Notes: generated by a model not told the origin, from the letters alone. A stretch of DNA of 64,000 bases from Flavobacteriaceae bacterium UBA6268 (GCA_002440705.1 DJVA01000049.1:1-64000), one strand, 5' to 3'. Positions 34,410 through 43,922 are shown, counted from the stretch's first letter. Made by a program: numbers and translations.

Positions 34410-36299
34410 ATGGAAGAAAAGAAGTTTGACCTCAACTCGATTCTAGGTTTTGTACTTATTGGTGGAATTCTCCTTTGGATGTTCTACATCAATAAGCCAA
34501 CCCCCGAAGAATTGGAAGCAGAAAAAGCCAAAACTGAACAAGTTGAAAAAGAGACCAAAGCCAAGGCTGAGGAAATACCTTTAGTCGCAGAGTCGCCCGA
34601 AGAAATAAATACCATAAATCCATCTGATTCACTTGCCTTGCTTGGGCTTCAAAACCGATTGGGTTCCTTTGCCTATTCCGGGACCCTTCCCTCTGCAGTG
34701 GAAGGGAAAACGACCACTATCGAAAATGAAGTGCTGGAATTGAAAGTGAGTAACAAAGGAGGATACATTGTTGAAGCAAAATTAAAAGAACAAACGCAAT
34801 TTAGGGGGCAACCCGTTTATTTGATCAAGGATGGGAACAATGATTTTAACCTACAGTTTTCTTCCGAAAATCGACTATTGAATACGCGTGATCTGTTTTT
34901 TGAGCCCTCATTCACTAAAACTGGAGATCACCCGGTACTGTCCATGAAGTTAAAAACCTCGGAAACTGCTTTCATCGAATACCGATACGAGCTGAAACCG
35001 GGGGAGTACATGTTGGACTTTTCCATCAACAGCCAAGGCTTGGATGGCATCATCAATACCTCCCAACCTATCCACTTGGATTGGAATTTTAAAGGCTACC
35101 GTCAGGCCAAAAGCATCATGTACGAAAACAGGTATACACGCCTAACCTATGAATTTGAAAATGGAAATGATCATGGAAAACTCTCTCCTGGAGGCACCGA
35201 TGATGAAACTGAAACGAATGTTAGTTGGATGAATTTCCGCCAGCACTTTTTTAGTTCGATGTTACTCACCGATACTCCTTTTAAGGAAGTGAAATTTACT
35301 TCCGAAGATTTGGCAAAAAACGAAGAGGTAGATACGGTTTTCACAAAAAAATACGGGGCTAGCATGCTTTTAGAACCTAAAGGGGGCGGTATTTCCTACG
35401 ATATGAACATGTATTACGGTCCTACCGATTATCAAATTTTCAAAAAATACGATCGGAATTTGGACGAGGCCATGCCGTTGGGTTGGGGAATTTTTGGGAT
35501 CATCAACAAGTATGCAATCATTCCGGTTTTTAGCGTTTTAAGCGATTGGTTCCCAGCAGGGATTGCTATTATCGTTCTCACAATTTTGTTTAAGTTGTTA
35601 TTATCGCCGGTTCAGTACAAACAATACGTATCGCAGGCAAAACTGAAAGTCCTAAAGCCCGAGTTGGATGAAATAAAGAAGAAGTATGAAGGCAACCAAA
35701 TGAAGATCCAACAGGAAACCTTGAAGCTTCAGAATATTGCTGGAGCAAGCCCACTGAAAGGATGCTTGCCAGCGTTATTGCAATTGCCAGTTTTTTATGC
35801 CCTTTTTACATTTTTTCCAACGGCATTCGATTTGCGACAGAAAAGTTTTTTATGGGCCGATGACCTTGCCAGTTTTGATGTAGTTGCCAATTTACCTTTC
35901 CGGATCCCAATCTATGGCAACCACATAAGTTTGTTTCCAATTTTGGCTTCGATCGCGATCTTTATTTACATGATGATGAGTACTGGCCAACAAATGCAGC
36001 AGCAGCAACAGCCCGGTATGCCTAACATGAAGTTTTTGATGTACCTGTCTCCCTTGTTTATGTTGGTCTTCTTCAACAATTACGCAAGTGGGCTGTCTCT
36101 ATACTATTTTACTTCCAACGTCATTACTATTGGAATTATGTTGGTAATTAAGAATTTTATCATCGACGAAGATAAAATACATGCCAAAATTCAGGAAAAC
36201 AAGAAAAAACCCAAAAAGCAAAACCGTTTTCAGCGTAAAATGGCTGAAATGATGGAACAGGCCGAACAACAAAAAAAGGCCCAGCAACGTAAGAAATAG
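34410..36299 (+). CDS. yidC: Membrane protein insertase YidC
   Basis: The 629-residue protein is the long Gram-negative form. An N-terminal membrane anchor (about 13-27) and a charged linker precede a large periplasmic beta domain (about 75-350). The conserved insertase core with five helices starts near FPAGIAIIVLTILFK and includes PLKGCLPALLQLPVFYALF. A basic, glutamine-rich tail follows. It inserts and folds inner-membrane proteins, alone or with SecYEG. The pyrG-yidC order is common in flavobacteria. Confidence 0.96.
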   Translation: MEEKKFDLNSILGFVLIGGILLWMFYINKPTPEELEAEKAKTEQVEKETKAKAEEIPLVAESPEEINTINPSDSLALLGLQNRLGSFAYSGTLPSAVEGKTTTIENEVLELKVSNKGGYIVEAKLKEQTQFRGQPVYLIKDGNNDFNLQFSSENRLLNTRDLFFEPSFTKTGDHPVLSMKLKTSETAFIEYRYELKPGEYMLDFSINSQGLDGIINTSQPIHLDWNFKGYRQAKSIMYENRYTRLTYEFENGNDHGKLSPGGTDDETETNVSWMNFRQHFFSSMLLTDTPFKEVKFTSEDLAKNEEVDTVFTKKYGASMLLEPKGGGISYDMNMYYGPTDYQIFKKYDRNLDEAMPLGWGIFGIINKYAIIPVFSVLSDWFPAGIAIIVLTILFKLLLSPVQYKQYVSQAKLKVLKPELDEIKKKYEGNQMKIQQETLKLQNIAGASPLKGCLPALLQLPVFYALFTFFPTAFDLRQKSFLWADDLASFDVVANLPFRIPIYGNHISLFPILASIAIFIYMMMSTGQQMQQQQQPGMPNMKFLMYLSPLFMLVFFNNYASGLSLYYFTSNVITIGIMLVIKNFIIDEDKIHAKIQENKKKPKKQNRFQRKMAEMMEQAEQQKKAQQRKK

Positions 36300-36355
36300 C
36301 ATTTTGGAAATGCAATTTTTGAATGTTGGATAACGTTTTTCCTTAAACGCTACAT

Positions 36356-37048
36356 ATGAACCTACGTTTTTTTTTACCGATTGGCTTGTTTTTTTCCTTG
36401 GGTGTGTTGCATGCCCAAAACCCAATCAATCAATTTGATAAAGAAGGGAAGCGCCACGGATTGTGGAAAAAATTTTACACGGGGACCAAGCAGATTAGAT
36501 ATGAAGGAACCTTTGAACACGGCAGGGAAGTAGGGGTCTTCAAATTCTATTGTGGGGAATGTGACACCCAGCCTACAGCCGTACGTACTTTCAATGAAAA
36601 AGATGCTTCGGTATGGGTGCAGTATTTTACGAAGGAGGGCCATTTGGTTAGCGAAGGAAAGATGGTCAATCAATTACGGGTTGGGGAATGGGTATACTTT
36701 CACGAAAAATCGAAACAAGTAATGACTCGCGAATATTACGAAGGCGGTGAGCTTCAGGGCCTTCAGACTACCTACTATCCTGATGGTAAGATTACCGAGG
36801 AAGTTCATTACAAGAATGGGATTAAAGAAGGGGAAAATCTCTATTATTCCCCTGAAGGGATTGTCATCAAAAGACTACAATACCGAAACGACCAATTGCA
36901 GGGTCCTGCATTTTACTACGACGCTTCAGGAAACTTAGTCATTGAAGGCTTTTACAAGGACGATAAAAAACATGGATTGTGGAAGTACTATAAAAACGGG
37001 GCTCTGGAACTGGAAGAAACCTACCCCAAAACTGTGAATAGACAGTAA
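36356..37048 (+). CDS. Secreted MORN-like (YwqK-type) repeat protein
   Basis: The 230-residue protein has a signal peptide (ending LHAQ) and about seven imperfect MORN-like repeats of the form G-x-x-x-G-x-W-x-x-Y/F-x-x-x-G (HGLWKKFYTGTK, VGEWVYFHEKSK, HGLWKYYKNGAL). Such proteins are frequently labelled YwqK-family antitoxin, but the signal peptide and absence of a toxin neighbour argue against an antitoxin role. It probably acts as a periplasmic or surface scaffold; function unknown. It lies between yidC and mnmA. Confidence 0.75.
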   Translation: MNLRFFLPIGLFFSLGVLHAQNPINQFDKEGKRHGLWKKFYTGTKQIRYEGTFEHGREVGVFKFYCGECDTQPTAVRTFNEKDASVWVQYFTKEGHLVSEGKMVNQLRVGEWVYFHEKSKQVMTREYYEGGELQGLQTTYYPDGKITEEVHYKNGIKEGENLYYSPEGIVIKRLQYRNDQLQGPAFYYDASGNLVIEGFYKDDKKHGLWKYYKNGALELEETYPKTVNRQ

Positions 37049-37087
37049 AACCTGTAAGTTTTTGTAACTTTAGCGTCCTAAATTGGT

Positions 37088-38278
37088 ATGTCAAAAAGAG
37101 TTATCGTTGGATTGAGTGGAGGCGTGGACTCCAGTGTAGCCGCTTATCTTTTGAAAGAGAAAGGGTTTGAGGTTATAGGGCTTTTTATGAAGAATTGGCA
37201 CGACGACTCGGTGACCATTTCCAACGAATGTCCATGGCTGGAAGATAGCAACGATGCTATGTTAGTGGCTGAAAAGTTGGGAATTCCCTTTCAAACCGTC
37301 GACTTAAGTGAACCCTATAAAGAACGCATTGTCGATTATATGTTTCATGAATATGAAATGGGGCGTACGCCCAATCCAGACGTACTCTGCAACCGCGAAA
37401 TCAAATTCGATGTTTTCTTGAAAATCGCACTCAATCTGGGTGCCGACTATATTGCAACAGGTCATTATTGCAGGAAGGACCAGTTTGAAAAGGAAGGGAA
37501 AACTACCTACCGACTGCTTTCGGGCAAGGATCCCAACAAAGACCAATCGTATTTTCTTTGTCAACTCTCTCAGGAACAGTTAGAGAAAACATTGTTTCCC
37601 ATAGGAGCGTTGCATAAATCCCAAGTGCGTAAGATTGCTTCCGAACAGGGACTTATTACGGCCGATAAAAGAGACTCCCAAGGGCTTTGTTTTGTTGGAA
37701 AAGTTCGTTTGCCTGAATTTCTCCAGCAACAATTAAAACCAAAACAAGGCCCCATTGTGGAGGTGCCTTCAAAGTATGCTGGATACCACCTTCCAATTCC
37801 ACAATTCACTACTAAGGAGGACGAATGGATGTATTTGTCTGCCAAACCAACATACCGCCAAGAAGATGGCAAAGTAGTTGGAACCCATCAAGGGGCACAT
37901 TTTTTTACGAAAGGGCAACGCAAAGGATTGTCGGTTGGTGGAACAAAAGCCCCCCTTTTTGTAATCGATACCGATGTAAAAGAGAATATTATCTTTACGG
38001 GTCAGGGCAAAGAACATCCGGGATTATACCGAAAGGGTTTGTTTGTAAATGATTCCGAGATCCATTGGATTCGAGAGGATTTGGCCCTGAAAATAGATGA
38101 ATCCATGGAGGTACATGCAAGGATTCGTTACCGGCAACCTTTAGAAAAAGCATGTTTACACAAGACTATTTCAGGTCTTTATGTTATATTTGAAAAACCA
38201 CAATCGGCCATTACCGAAGGGCAATTTGTTGCTTGGTATCAAGACGACGAGTTACTAGGAAGTGGCGTAATATCTTAA
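37088..38278 (+). CDS. mnmA: tRNA 2-thiouridine synthase MnmA
   Basis: The 396-residue enzyme thiolates U34 of Lys, Glu and Gln tRNAs. The PP-loop GLSGGVDSS (8-16) activates the base. Catalytic cysteines are Cys101 in NPDVLCNREIKF and Cys201 in SQGLCFVGK. The protein is somewhat longer than E. coli MnmA. A TAACTTTA box just upstream may be its promoter. The S8 protease gene follows 7 bp after the stop, so mnmA, protease and NMO are probably co-transcribed. Confidence 0.95.
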   Translation: MSKRVIVGLSGGVDSSVAAYLLKEKGFEVIGLFMKNWHDDSVTISNECPWLEDSNDAMLVAEKLGIPFQTVDLSEPYKERIVDYMFHEYEMGRTPNPDVLCNREIKFDVFLKIALNLGADYIATGHYCRKDQFEKEGKTTYRLLSGKDPNKDQSYFLCQLSQEQLEKTLFPIGALHKSQVRKIASEQGLITADKRDSQGLCFVGKVRLPEFLQQQLKPKQGPIVEVPSKYAGYHLPIPQFTTKEDEWMYLSAKPTYRQEDGKVVGTHQGAHFFTKGQRKGLSVGGTKAPLFVIDTDVKENIIFTGQGKEHPGLYRKGLFVNDSEIHWIREDLALKIDESMEVHARIRYRQPLEKACLHKTISGLYVIFEKPQSAITEGQFVAWYQDDELLGSGVIS

Positions 38279-38285
38279 AAAAAAT

Positions 38286-39908
38286 ATGATGAAAAAACTA
38301 CTGATTTTTGGAGCGTTTTTAGCGGCTCAATGGAGTTTTGGGCAAATTCAGGATGCCTGGGTATTTTTTGCCGACAAGGAAAATGTACAGCAGTCTATAG
38401 ACAACCCCATTACCATTCTTACCCAAGATGCAATTGATCGAAAGGAATTGCACGGAGTTGTAATTGATGAGCGGGATGTCCCAGTGACGGAAGACTATAT
38501 TGCACAAATAAAAGCGGCATCTGGAATTACGTACTGGGCAAAGTCCAAATGGATGAACTGTGTTTACGTTCAAGGGACGCAAGCCGACATTGAGGCATTG
38601 GAAGGACTTCCATTTGTTACTGGTATTGAATGGGCAGATAAGGATATGAATTTCCCAGCACCCCTTGGCGATACCCCAGACAAGTTTGCTGTTGAAAACC
38701 AAAATTCAAAGATTGTTTACGATTATGGTGCTGCTTACAACCAAATTCATATGATAAGCGGTGATTTTCTTCACGAGCAAGATTTTACTGGTGAAGGGAT
38801 GGTAATTGCAGTTTTGGACGCAGGATTTCCCAATTTTCAAACCAATCCAGGGTTTTCCAATATGATCAATGAAGGAAGGTTACTCGGTACTTTTGATTTT
38901 TATACCCGCACTACAGATGTTACTGGTACTGGCTCCCACGGAGTAAACACAACCAGTGATATTGGCGGATTTCTTCAAGATCAGTTTGTAGGTACCGCCC
39001 CTAATGCATCCTACTATTTGTTTCGCACCGAATATGCTCCTGATGAAAATCCGCGAGAGGAAGCATGGTGGGTTGAAGCTTTGGAGCGCGCCGATAGTTT
39101 GGGGGTGGATGTAACCAATACGTCACTCGGCTATCAGGAATACGACAATCCCAATTACACCCATTCCTATGATGATTTGGATGGGGTAACCACTTTTGCA
39201 GCGCGAGGCGCCAATATTGCGACCGAAAAAGGAATGATCATTGTGACTTCCGCAGGAAACCAAGGAAATAGTTTCGGAACCGTAGGCACCCCTGCCGATG
39301 CTTTGGATATACTAGCAGTAGGTGCGGTAAATTCCAGCGGAAACTATGTTTCGTTCAGTTCACGTGGACCAACCGTAGACGGACGCATTAAGCCTGATAT
39401 CATGGCCCAAGGCCAAAATTCAGCAGTGATTTCCCAAAACGGAAATGTGGATTTTAGTAGTGGAACTTCATTTAGTTCGCCCATTTCTGCTGGAGCAGTT
39501 GCCTGTTTGTGGCAATCCAAACCTGAAACGACCAATACCGAGTTGATGCAAATCATTCGTGAGTCTTCCAGTCTTTATAATAATCCAACAAACCAAATGG
39601 GCTATGGAATTCCAAATTTTCACCTTGCCTACAATACCTTACATGGTTTGGGGATTGAGGAAGATTTCTTAAGGAACAATTTTGCGGTATATCCAAATCC
39701 TGTGAAGGATGTTATGAATGTGTCTTTTCCACAGGCAGTTAAAACTGCTCATGTTGAAATATACAATGTACTTGGCAAAAAAGTGATGGACCAAACCATT
39801 GTATCCGATAGCAATCGAATGGATTTGAGTTCACTTCCCAAAGGAATTTACATTGCAAATGTTACATCCGAAACCGCTACTAATTCTTTCAAGATAATCA
39901 AACAATAG
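38286..39908 (+). CDS. Secreted S8 subtilisin-family protease with T9SS type A sorting domain
   Basis: The 540-residue protein has a signal peptide (about 1-20), a propeptide-like region, and a subtilisin domain with triad Asp178 (AVLDAGF), His218 (GSHGVNT) and Ser395 (SGTSFSSP), plus oxyanion Asn325 (SAGNQG). The C-terminal ~75 residues start at VYPNPVKD and end FKIIKQ, a type A T9SS sorting domain, so it is exported and probably surface-displayed or released. Two adjacent ATGs (38286, 38289) are both possible. The next gene starts within its stop codon (TAGTG). Confidence 0.9.
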   Translation: MMKKLLIFGAFLAAQWSFGQIQDAWVFFADKENVQQSIDNPITILTQDAIDRKELHGVVIDERDVPVTEDYIAQIKAASGITYWAKSKWMNCVYVQGTQADIEALEGLPFVTGIEWADKDMNFPAPLGDTPDKFAVENQNSKIVYDYGAAYNQIHMISGDFLHEQDFTGEGMVIAVLDAGFPNFQTNPGFSNMINEGRLLGTFDFYTRTTDVTGTGSHGVNTTSDIGGFLQDQFVGTAPNASYYLFRTEYAPDENPREEAWWVEALERADSLGVDVTNTSLGYQEYDNPNYTHSYDDLDGVTTFAARGANIATEKGMIIVTSAGNQGNSFGTVGTPADALDILAVGAVNSSGNYVSFSSRGPTVDGRIKPDIMAQGQNSAVISQNGNVDFSSGTSFSSPISAGAVACLWQSKPETTNTELMQIIRESSSLYNNPTNQMGYGIPNFHLAYNTLHGLGIEEDFLRNNFAVYPNPVKDVMNVSFPQAVKTAHVEIYNVLGKKVMDQTIVSDSNRMDLSSLPKGIYIANVTSETATNSFKIIKQ

Positions 39909-40852
39909 TGCAGAACCAGCTTACCCAACTGTTTCAAGTCCAGTACCCTATTATACAGGCCGGGATGATTTGGAACAGTGGGTGGCGTCTTGCCAGTGCC
40001 GTAAGCAATGCGGGAGGCTTGGGACTTCTAGGTGCGGGTTCCATGTATCCGGAAGTGCTCCGCGAACACATTCAAAAATGTAAAAAAGCGACTTCCAAAC
40101 CTTTTGGGGTAAACATCCCTATGCTTTACCCAAATCTTCAGGAAATTGTTGGGATTATTGTGGAAGAAGGGGTTAGGATTGTTTTTACTTCAGCTGGAAA
40201 CCCAAAGACCTATACTTCCTTTTTGAAAGATCAAGGAATAACCGTCGTACATGTAGTAAGTAGTGTAAAATTTGCCCTAAAGGCCCAGGAAGCTGGGGTA
40301 GATGCCGTGGTTGCTGAAGGTTTTGAAGCGGGGGGGCATAATGGCCGGGAAGAGACGACCACTTTTACGCTAATTCCTATGGTTAAGGAGAAAATATCGA
40401 TTCCATTAATTGCTGCAGGAGGCATTGCCACTGGCCGTGGAATGTTAGCGGCAATGGTGTTGGGTGCCGACGGAGTACAAGTAGGTAGCCGTTTTGTAGC
40501 CTCAGAAGAAAGTAGTGCACATCCAGCGTTCAAACAAGTCGTGGTTGATGCTGAAGAAGGGGCCACGGAGCTTACCCTCAAGGAATTGGCTCCAGTTCGC
40601 CTGATCAAAAATAAATTTTATAACGATTTGAAGGCGCTTTATCAAAAAGCACCTTCGGTAGAGGAGTTGCAGGCGCTTTTGGGGCGTGCACGTGCCAAAC
40701 GAGGCATGTTTGAAGGCGACCTGGAAGAAGGGGAACTGGAAATAGGACAAATTTCAGGATTGATTCACGACATCAAACCAGCTGCTCAGATAGTGCACGA
40801 TCTAATTCGGGAGTATGAACTTGCCAAGAATGAAATACCCTTTTTCTTTTAA
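39908..40852 (+). CDS. Nitronate monooxygenase family protein
   Basis: The 314-residue flavoprotein is a class of 2-nitropropane dioxygenase-like TIM barrels that oxidise nitronates using FMN. FMN-binding signatures are AGMIWNSG, SNAGGLGLLGAGS, AAGGIATGRG and GADGVQVGSRF; the catalytic histidine is His144 in EAGGHNGRE. The start is GTG at 39908, sharing its first base with the preceding stop. In vivo substrate is unclear; detoxification of nitronates such as propionate 3-nitronate is a family role. It is convergent with lysA, 4 bp apart. Confidence 0.88.
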   Translation: MQNQLTQLFQVQYPIIQAGMIWNSGWRLASAVSNAGGLGLLGAGSMYPEVLREHIQKCKKATSKPFGVNIPMLYPNLQEIVGIIVEEGVRIVFTSAGNPKTYTSFLKDQGITVVHVVSSVKFALKAQEAGVDAVVAEGFEAGGHNGREETTTFTLIPMVKEKISIPLIAAGGIATGRGMLAAMVLGADGVQVGSRFVASEESSAHPAFKQVVVDAEEGATELTLKELAPVRLIKNKFYNDLKALYQKAPSVEELQALLGRARAKRGMFEGDLEEGELEIGQISGLIHDIKPAAQIVHDLIREYELAKNEIPFFF

Positions 40853-40856
40853 CAAC

Positions 40857-42062
40857 TCAAAGGTCTACTTTGATTTGATTGCGAACTAGATCTTCAAAAA
40901 TTTCCCTTTTACGGATTAGATGCGCTTTGTCCTGATGCCATAATACTTCGGCCGGCCTGTAACGGGAATTATAGTTGCTGGACATGGTAAAACAATAGGC
41001 GCCCGCATTGTGGAAGGCCAAAATATCTCCTTCCCGAATTTCTTTGATCCTTCTATTGTTGGCAAACGTATCGGTTTCGCAGATATAGCCCACTACGCTG
41101 TAAAAACGCTCTTTCCCATCAGGATTGCTGATGTTGTGAATGTCGTGTTGACTCCCGTAAAGCATGGGCCGAATTAAATGATTGAATCCACTGTCGACCT
41201 GCGCAAAAACGGTTGAAGTGGTTTGTTTTACCACATTGACCTTTACAAGGAATTTTCCAGCCTCACTTACCAAGAATTTTCCGGGTTCGAAAGCCAAGGT
41301 CAATTGCTTTCCATAATTTTCGCAGAACGTATTGAAGCGTTTGGAAAGCTTTTCACCAAATTCCTCCACATTGGTTTCCACATCACCGGGGCGGTAGGGT
41401 ACTTTAAAACCGCTTCCAAAATCGATGAATTCCAAATCATTAAAGTGCTTTGCTGCTTCAAAAAGTATTTCGGAAGCATACAAGAAGACATCCACATCCA
41501 AAATATCGCTACCTGTGTGCATGTGTATCCCATTGATATTCATCCCCGTATTTTCAACAATTCTCTTGATATGTGGCATTTGGTGAATGGAAATCCCGAA
41601 CTTACTATCTATGTGGCCCACTGAAATGTTGGTATTTCCGCCTGCCATTACATGAGGGTTAATGCGGATACAAACGGGTATTTTGGGGTGTAGGGTCCCA
41701 AATTGCTCTAAAATGGAAAGGTTGTCAATATTGATCTGTACCCCTAAAGTGACTGCTTTTTCAATCTCTTCCAAGGAAACACCATTGGGGGTATAGATGA
41801 TATGGGAGGGAGGCACACCAGCTTCCAAGCCCAATTTCACCTCCTGAATCGAAACAGTATCCATCCCGGCACCTAGGGAGTGCAAAAACTTTAAAACGGA
41901 AAGATTGGACAATGCCTTTACGGCATAATTGATCCGGACTTTCGCTACCTTTTCGAAAGCCTGTGTTAACCGTTTGTATTGGGATGCCATCTTTGAGGCA
42001 TCATAAACATACACCGGGCTTCCAAATTCATGGGCAATACTCAAAAGGTCGCGATTTGTCAT
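40857..42062 (-). CDS. lysA: Diaminopimelate decarboxylase
   Basis: The 401-residue PLP enzyme makes L-lysine from meso-diaminopimelate. The Schiff-base lysine is Lys49 in NYAVKALSN. The barrel includes HMHTGSDI and the FEPGKFLV phosphate loop; CETDTF supplies the active-site cysteine/glutamate pair from the partner subunit. Length is typical. It has its own consensus promoter. The dapD gene of the same pathway lies at the right edge of the window, not adjacent. Confidence 0.95.
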   Translation of the reverse strand: MTNRDLLSIAHEFGSPVYVYDASKMASQYKRLTQAFEKVAKVRINYAVKALSNLSVLKFLHSLGAGMDTVSIQEVKLGLEAGVPPSHIIYTPNGVSLEEIEKAVTLGVQINIDNLSILEQFGTLHPKIPVCIRINPHVMAGGNTNISVGHIDSKFGISIHQMPHIKRIVENTGMNINGIHMHTGSDILDVDVFLYASEILFEAAKHFNDLEFIDFGSGFKVPYRPGDVETNVEEFGEKLSKRFNTFCENYGKQLTLAFEPGKFLVSEAGKFLVKVNVVKQTTSTVFAQVDSGFNHLIRPMLYGSQHDIHNISNPDGKERFYSVVGYICETDTFANNRRIKEIREGDILAFHNAGAYCFTMSSNYNSRYRPAEVLWHQDKAHLIRKREIFEDLVRNQIKVDL

Positions 42063-42087
42063 GGTTCTCTAAGTTGGTTTGATAATG

Positions 42088-42121
42088 CAAAAGTAGAACC
42101 TACAATGGAATTCTACATCAA
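42088..42121 (-). promoter_or_regulatory. Promoter TTG-N23-TACTTTTG for lysA
   Basis: On the minus strand TTG (42121-42119) and TACTTTTG (42095-42088) are 23 bp apart, the upper end of the flavobacterial range. The lysA ATG lies 25 bp downstream. Confidence 0.6.
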
Positions 42122-42191
42122 ATTTGTTGGCAATCGTTTAAAAAGATCGTTTTTATCTTACCCCTCGGGGTCAATTCCAATGAACATTTAT

Positions 42192-42199
42192 TACTTTTG
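42192..42199 (+). promoter_or_regulatory. Promoter -7 box TACTTTTG for sucC
   Basis: A perfect TAnnTTTG box lies 23 bp before the sucC ATG. No -33 TTG at the usual spacing was found. Confidence 0.55.
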
Positions 42200-42222
42200 T
42201 ACCGCCAATAAAACCGTTCAAA

Positions 42223-43413
42223 ATGAATTTACACGAGTACCAAGGAAAAGAGATTTTAAGCAGTTTTGGTGTAGATGTGCAGCGTGGTATCGTTGCAACC
42301 TCTCCCCAAGAAGCAGTTGCAGCAGCCCGAAAATTGACCGAACAAACCGGAACAGGCTGGCATGTGATAAAAGCACAAGTACATGCGGGCGGACGCGGTA
42401 AAGGAGGCGGCGTAAAATTGGCCAAAAGCTTGGAAGAAGTGGAGCAATTGTCGAGTCAGATAATCGGCATGAATCTGGTGACGCCCCAAACACCACCAGA
42501 AGGAAAAAAGGTGCACCAAGTTTTGATTGCAGAGGATGTATATTATCCCGGTAACAGTGAACCAGAAGAGTTTTACATGAGCGTTTTACTGAACCGAACA
42601 ATTGGCAGGAACATGATCATGTATTCAACAGAAGGAGGGATGGACATCGAAGCCGTTGCTGAAGAAACCCCCCACTTGATTTTTACAGAGGAAATTGATC
42701 CTTCAACCGGGCTGTTACCGTTTCAAGCTCGAAAAATAGCGTTCAACCTTGGGTTGAGTGGACAAGCTTTGAAACAAATGACCAAATTTGTTTCAGCGCT
42801 TTATAAAGCCTATACCCAATCGGATGCTTCTCTTTTTGAAATCAATCCGGTATTAAAAACCAGTGATGATCGTGTAATCGCCGTAGACGCCAAGGTTACC
42901 CTCGATGACAACTCTTTGTTCCGCCACCCAGATTATGCCGCCATGCGCGATCTGCGTGAAGAAAACCCGGTAGAAGTGGAGGCTAAGGAAGCGGGATTGA
43001 ATTATGTAGATTTGGATGGAAACGTGGGTTGTATGGTAAATGGTGCTGGCTTAGCGATGGCTACTATGGATTTGATCAAACAAGCGGGGGGGGAACCTGC
43101 CAATTTCTTGGATGTGGGTGGAACGGCAGATGCCGAGCGGGTGGAAACTGCGTTTAAATTGATTTTGAAAGACCCCAACGTAAAAGCAATTTTGGTAAAT
43201 ATCTTTGGAGGCATTGTTCGTTGCGACCGTGTGGCACAGGGGATTGTCGATGCCTATAAAAATATGAAAACCATTAATGTGCCAATCATTGTACGACTTC
43301 AAGGGACCAATGCGGACATTGCTAAGGAATTGATTGACAACAGCGGATTGGACGTGTACTCTGCCATCGAGTTTCAGGAAGCAGCCGATAAAGTTCAAGC
43401 TGTGCTTTCTTAA
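42223..43413 (+). CDS. sucC: Succinyl-CoA synthetase beta subunit (ADP-forming)
   Basis: The 396-residue ATP-grasp protein pairs with SucD in the citric-acid cycle to interconvert succinyl-CoA and succinate with nucleotide phosphorylation. It starts MNLHEYQGKEILSSFGV, carries the glycine-rich VHAGGRGKGGGVKLA loop, and the CoA-ligase half includes LDGNVGCMVNGAGLAMATMD and NIFGGIVRCD. SucD is not adjacent, which is common in Bacteroidota. A terminator follows. Confidence 0.95.
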   Translation: MNLHEYQGKEILSSFGVDVQRGIVATSPQEAVAAARKLTEQTGTGWHVIKAQVHAGGRGKGGGVKLAKSLEEVEQLSSQIIGMNLVTPQTPPEGKKVHQVLIAEDVYYPGNSEPEEFYMSVLLNRTIGRNMIMYSTEGGMDIEAVAEETPHLIFTEEIDPSTGLLPFQARKIAFNLGLSGQALKQMTKFVSALYKAYTQSDASLFEINPVLKTSDDRVIAVDAKVTLDDNSLFRHPDYAAMRDLREENPVEVEAKEAGLNYVDLDGNVGCMVNGAGLAMATMDLIKQAGGEPANFLDVGGTADAERVETAFKLILKDPNVKAILVNIFGGIVRCDRVAQGIVDAYKNMKTINVPIIVRLQGTNADIAKELIDNSGLDVYSAIEFQEAADKVQAVLS

Positions 43414-43434
43414 CCCTTTTTAGATATGAATTAG

Positions 43435-43460
43435 AAGCCCGTATTTTGCAGGCTTTTTTT
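43435..43460 (+). terminator. Weak terminator after sucC
   Basis: A short stem (AAGCC at 43435-43439 with GGCTT at 43451-43455) with one further possible pair is followed by a run of T residues to 43460. Confidence 0.6.
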
Positions 43461-43469
43461 ATGGGTTGC

Positions 43470-43485
43470 GTTAACAAACAGTTAA
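43470..43485 (+). promoter_or_regulatory. Direct repeat GTTAA-N6-GTTAA, putative response-regulator site
   Basis: Half-sites at 43470-43474 and 43481-43485 have the same sequence and 6-bp spacer as the pair at 4046-4061, and lie 15 bp before a GTAAC box. The shared layout suggests a common regulator. Confidence 0.45.
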
Positions 43486-43499
43486 ATGTGAGTGGTATG

Positions 43500-43526
43500 C
43501 GTAACGTTTCTTGATTTGCGAGAGTC
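43500..43526 (+). promoter_or_regulatory. ECF-like promoter CGTAAC-N17-AGTC
   Basis: CGTAAC (43500-43505) and AGTC (43523-43526), 17 bp apart, are each one base off the TGTAAC/CGTC pair seen upstream of the barrel and ABC transporter genes. The small secreted protein gene starts 31 bp downstream. Confidence 0.45.
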
Positions 43527-43557
43527 TATAAGGTATCAATCTTTAAAACGAACAATC

Positions 43558-43902
43558 ATGAAAACAATCCAATCCTTAATGCTGTCCGGTCTATTAATTT
43601 GCGCCATGGTAGCCTCGGCCGCTAACCCTCCAGTAGCGAAAAAGGGGGCACTTCAGGATGCTGCTTCAAAGGAAATTGCCACACTGCTGAAATCTCCATC
43701 ATTCCGTCTCGAAAAAAATGTATCCGCATGGGTTTCTTTGATGGTAAACGACGAAAACGAATTGGTGGTACTTTCTGTAAAAACCGAAAATGAATCGGTA
43801 GAGCACTACGTGAAATCACGCTTGAACTATCAAAAAATTTCCACCCAGCTTGAAAAGGGCAAGGAATACAAATTGCCACTTACCGTTCTCTCGGAAAGTT
43901 AA
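43558..43902 (+). CDS. Small secreted protein of unknown function
   Basis: The 114-residue protein begins MKTIQSLMLSGLL with a signal peptide ending VASA. The mature part is about 90 residues, mixed alpha/beta and lysine-rich, with FRLEKNVSAWVSLMVNDEN and YVKSRLNYQKI. It resembles small periplasmic proteins common in flavobacteria that lack an assigned role. The start at 43558 is chosen because the longer reading frame from 43492 would place the signal peptide internally and run through the promoter. Its leader carries an ECF-like promoter and GTTAA repeat, suggesting envelope-stress regulation. A terminator follows. Confidence 0.75.
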   Translation: MKTIQSLMLSGLLICAMVASAANPPVAKKGALQDAASKEIATLLKSPSFRLEKNVSAWVSLMVNDENELVVLSVKTENESVEHYVKSRLNYQKISTQLEKGKEYKLPLTVLSES

Positions 43903-43922
43903 TTGGAAATCCATTCAATCAA

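Noticed and set aside
36356..37048. Antitoxin of a YwqK-type toxin-antitoxin pair
   Set aside because: The protein has a signal peptide and MORN-like repeats, and no toxin gene is adjacent; the common label is an artefact of repeat similarity.
37054..37080. ECF-type promoter before mnmA
   Set aside because: TGTAAG and CGTC occur at a similar distance, but the -35 is imperfect and a TAACTTTA housekeeping-like box overlaps it, which is the simpler reading.
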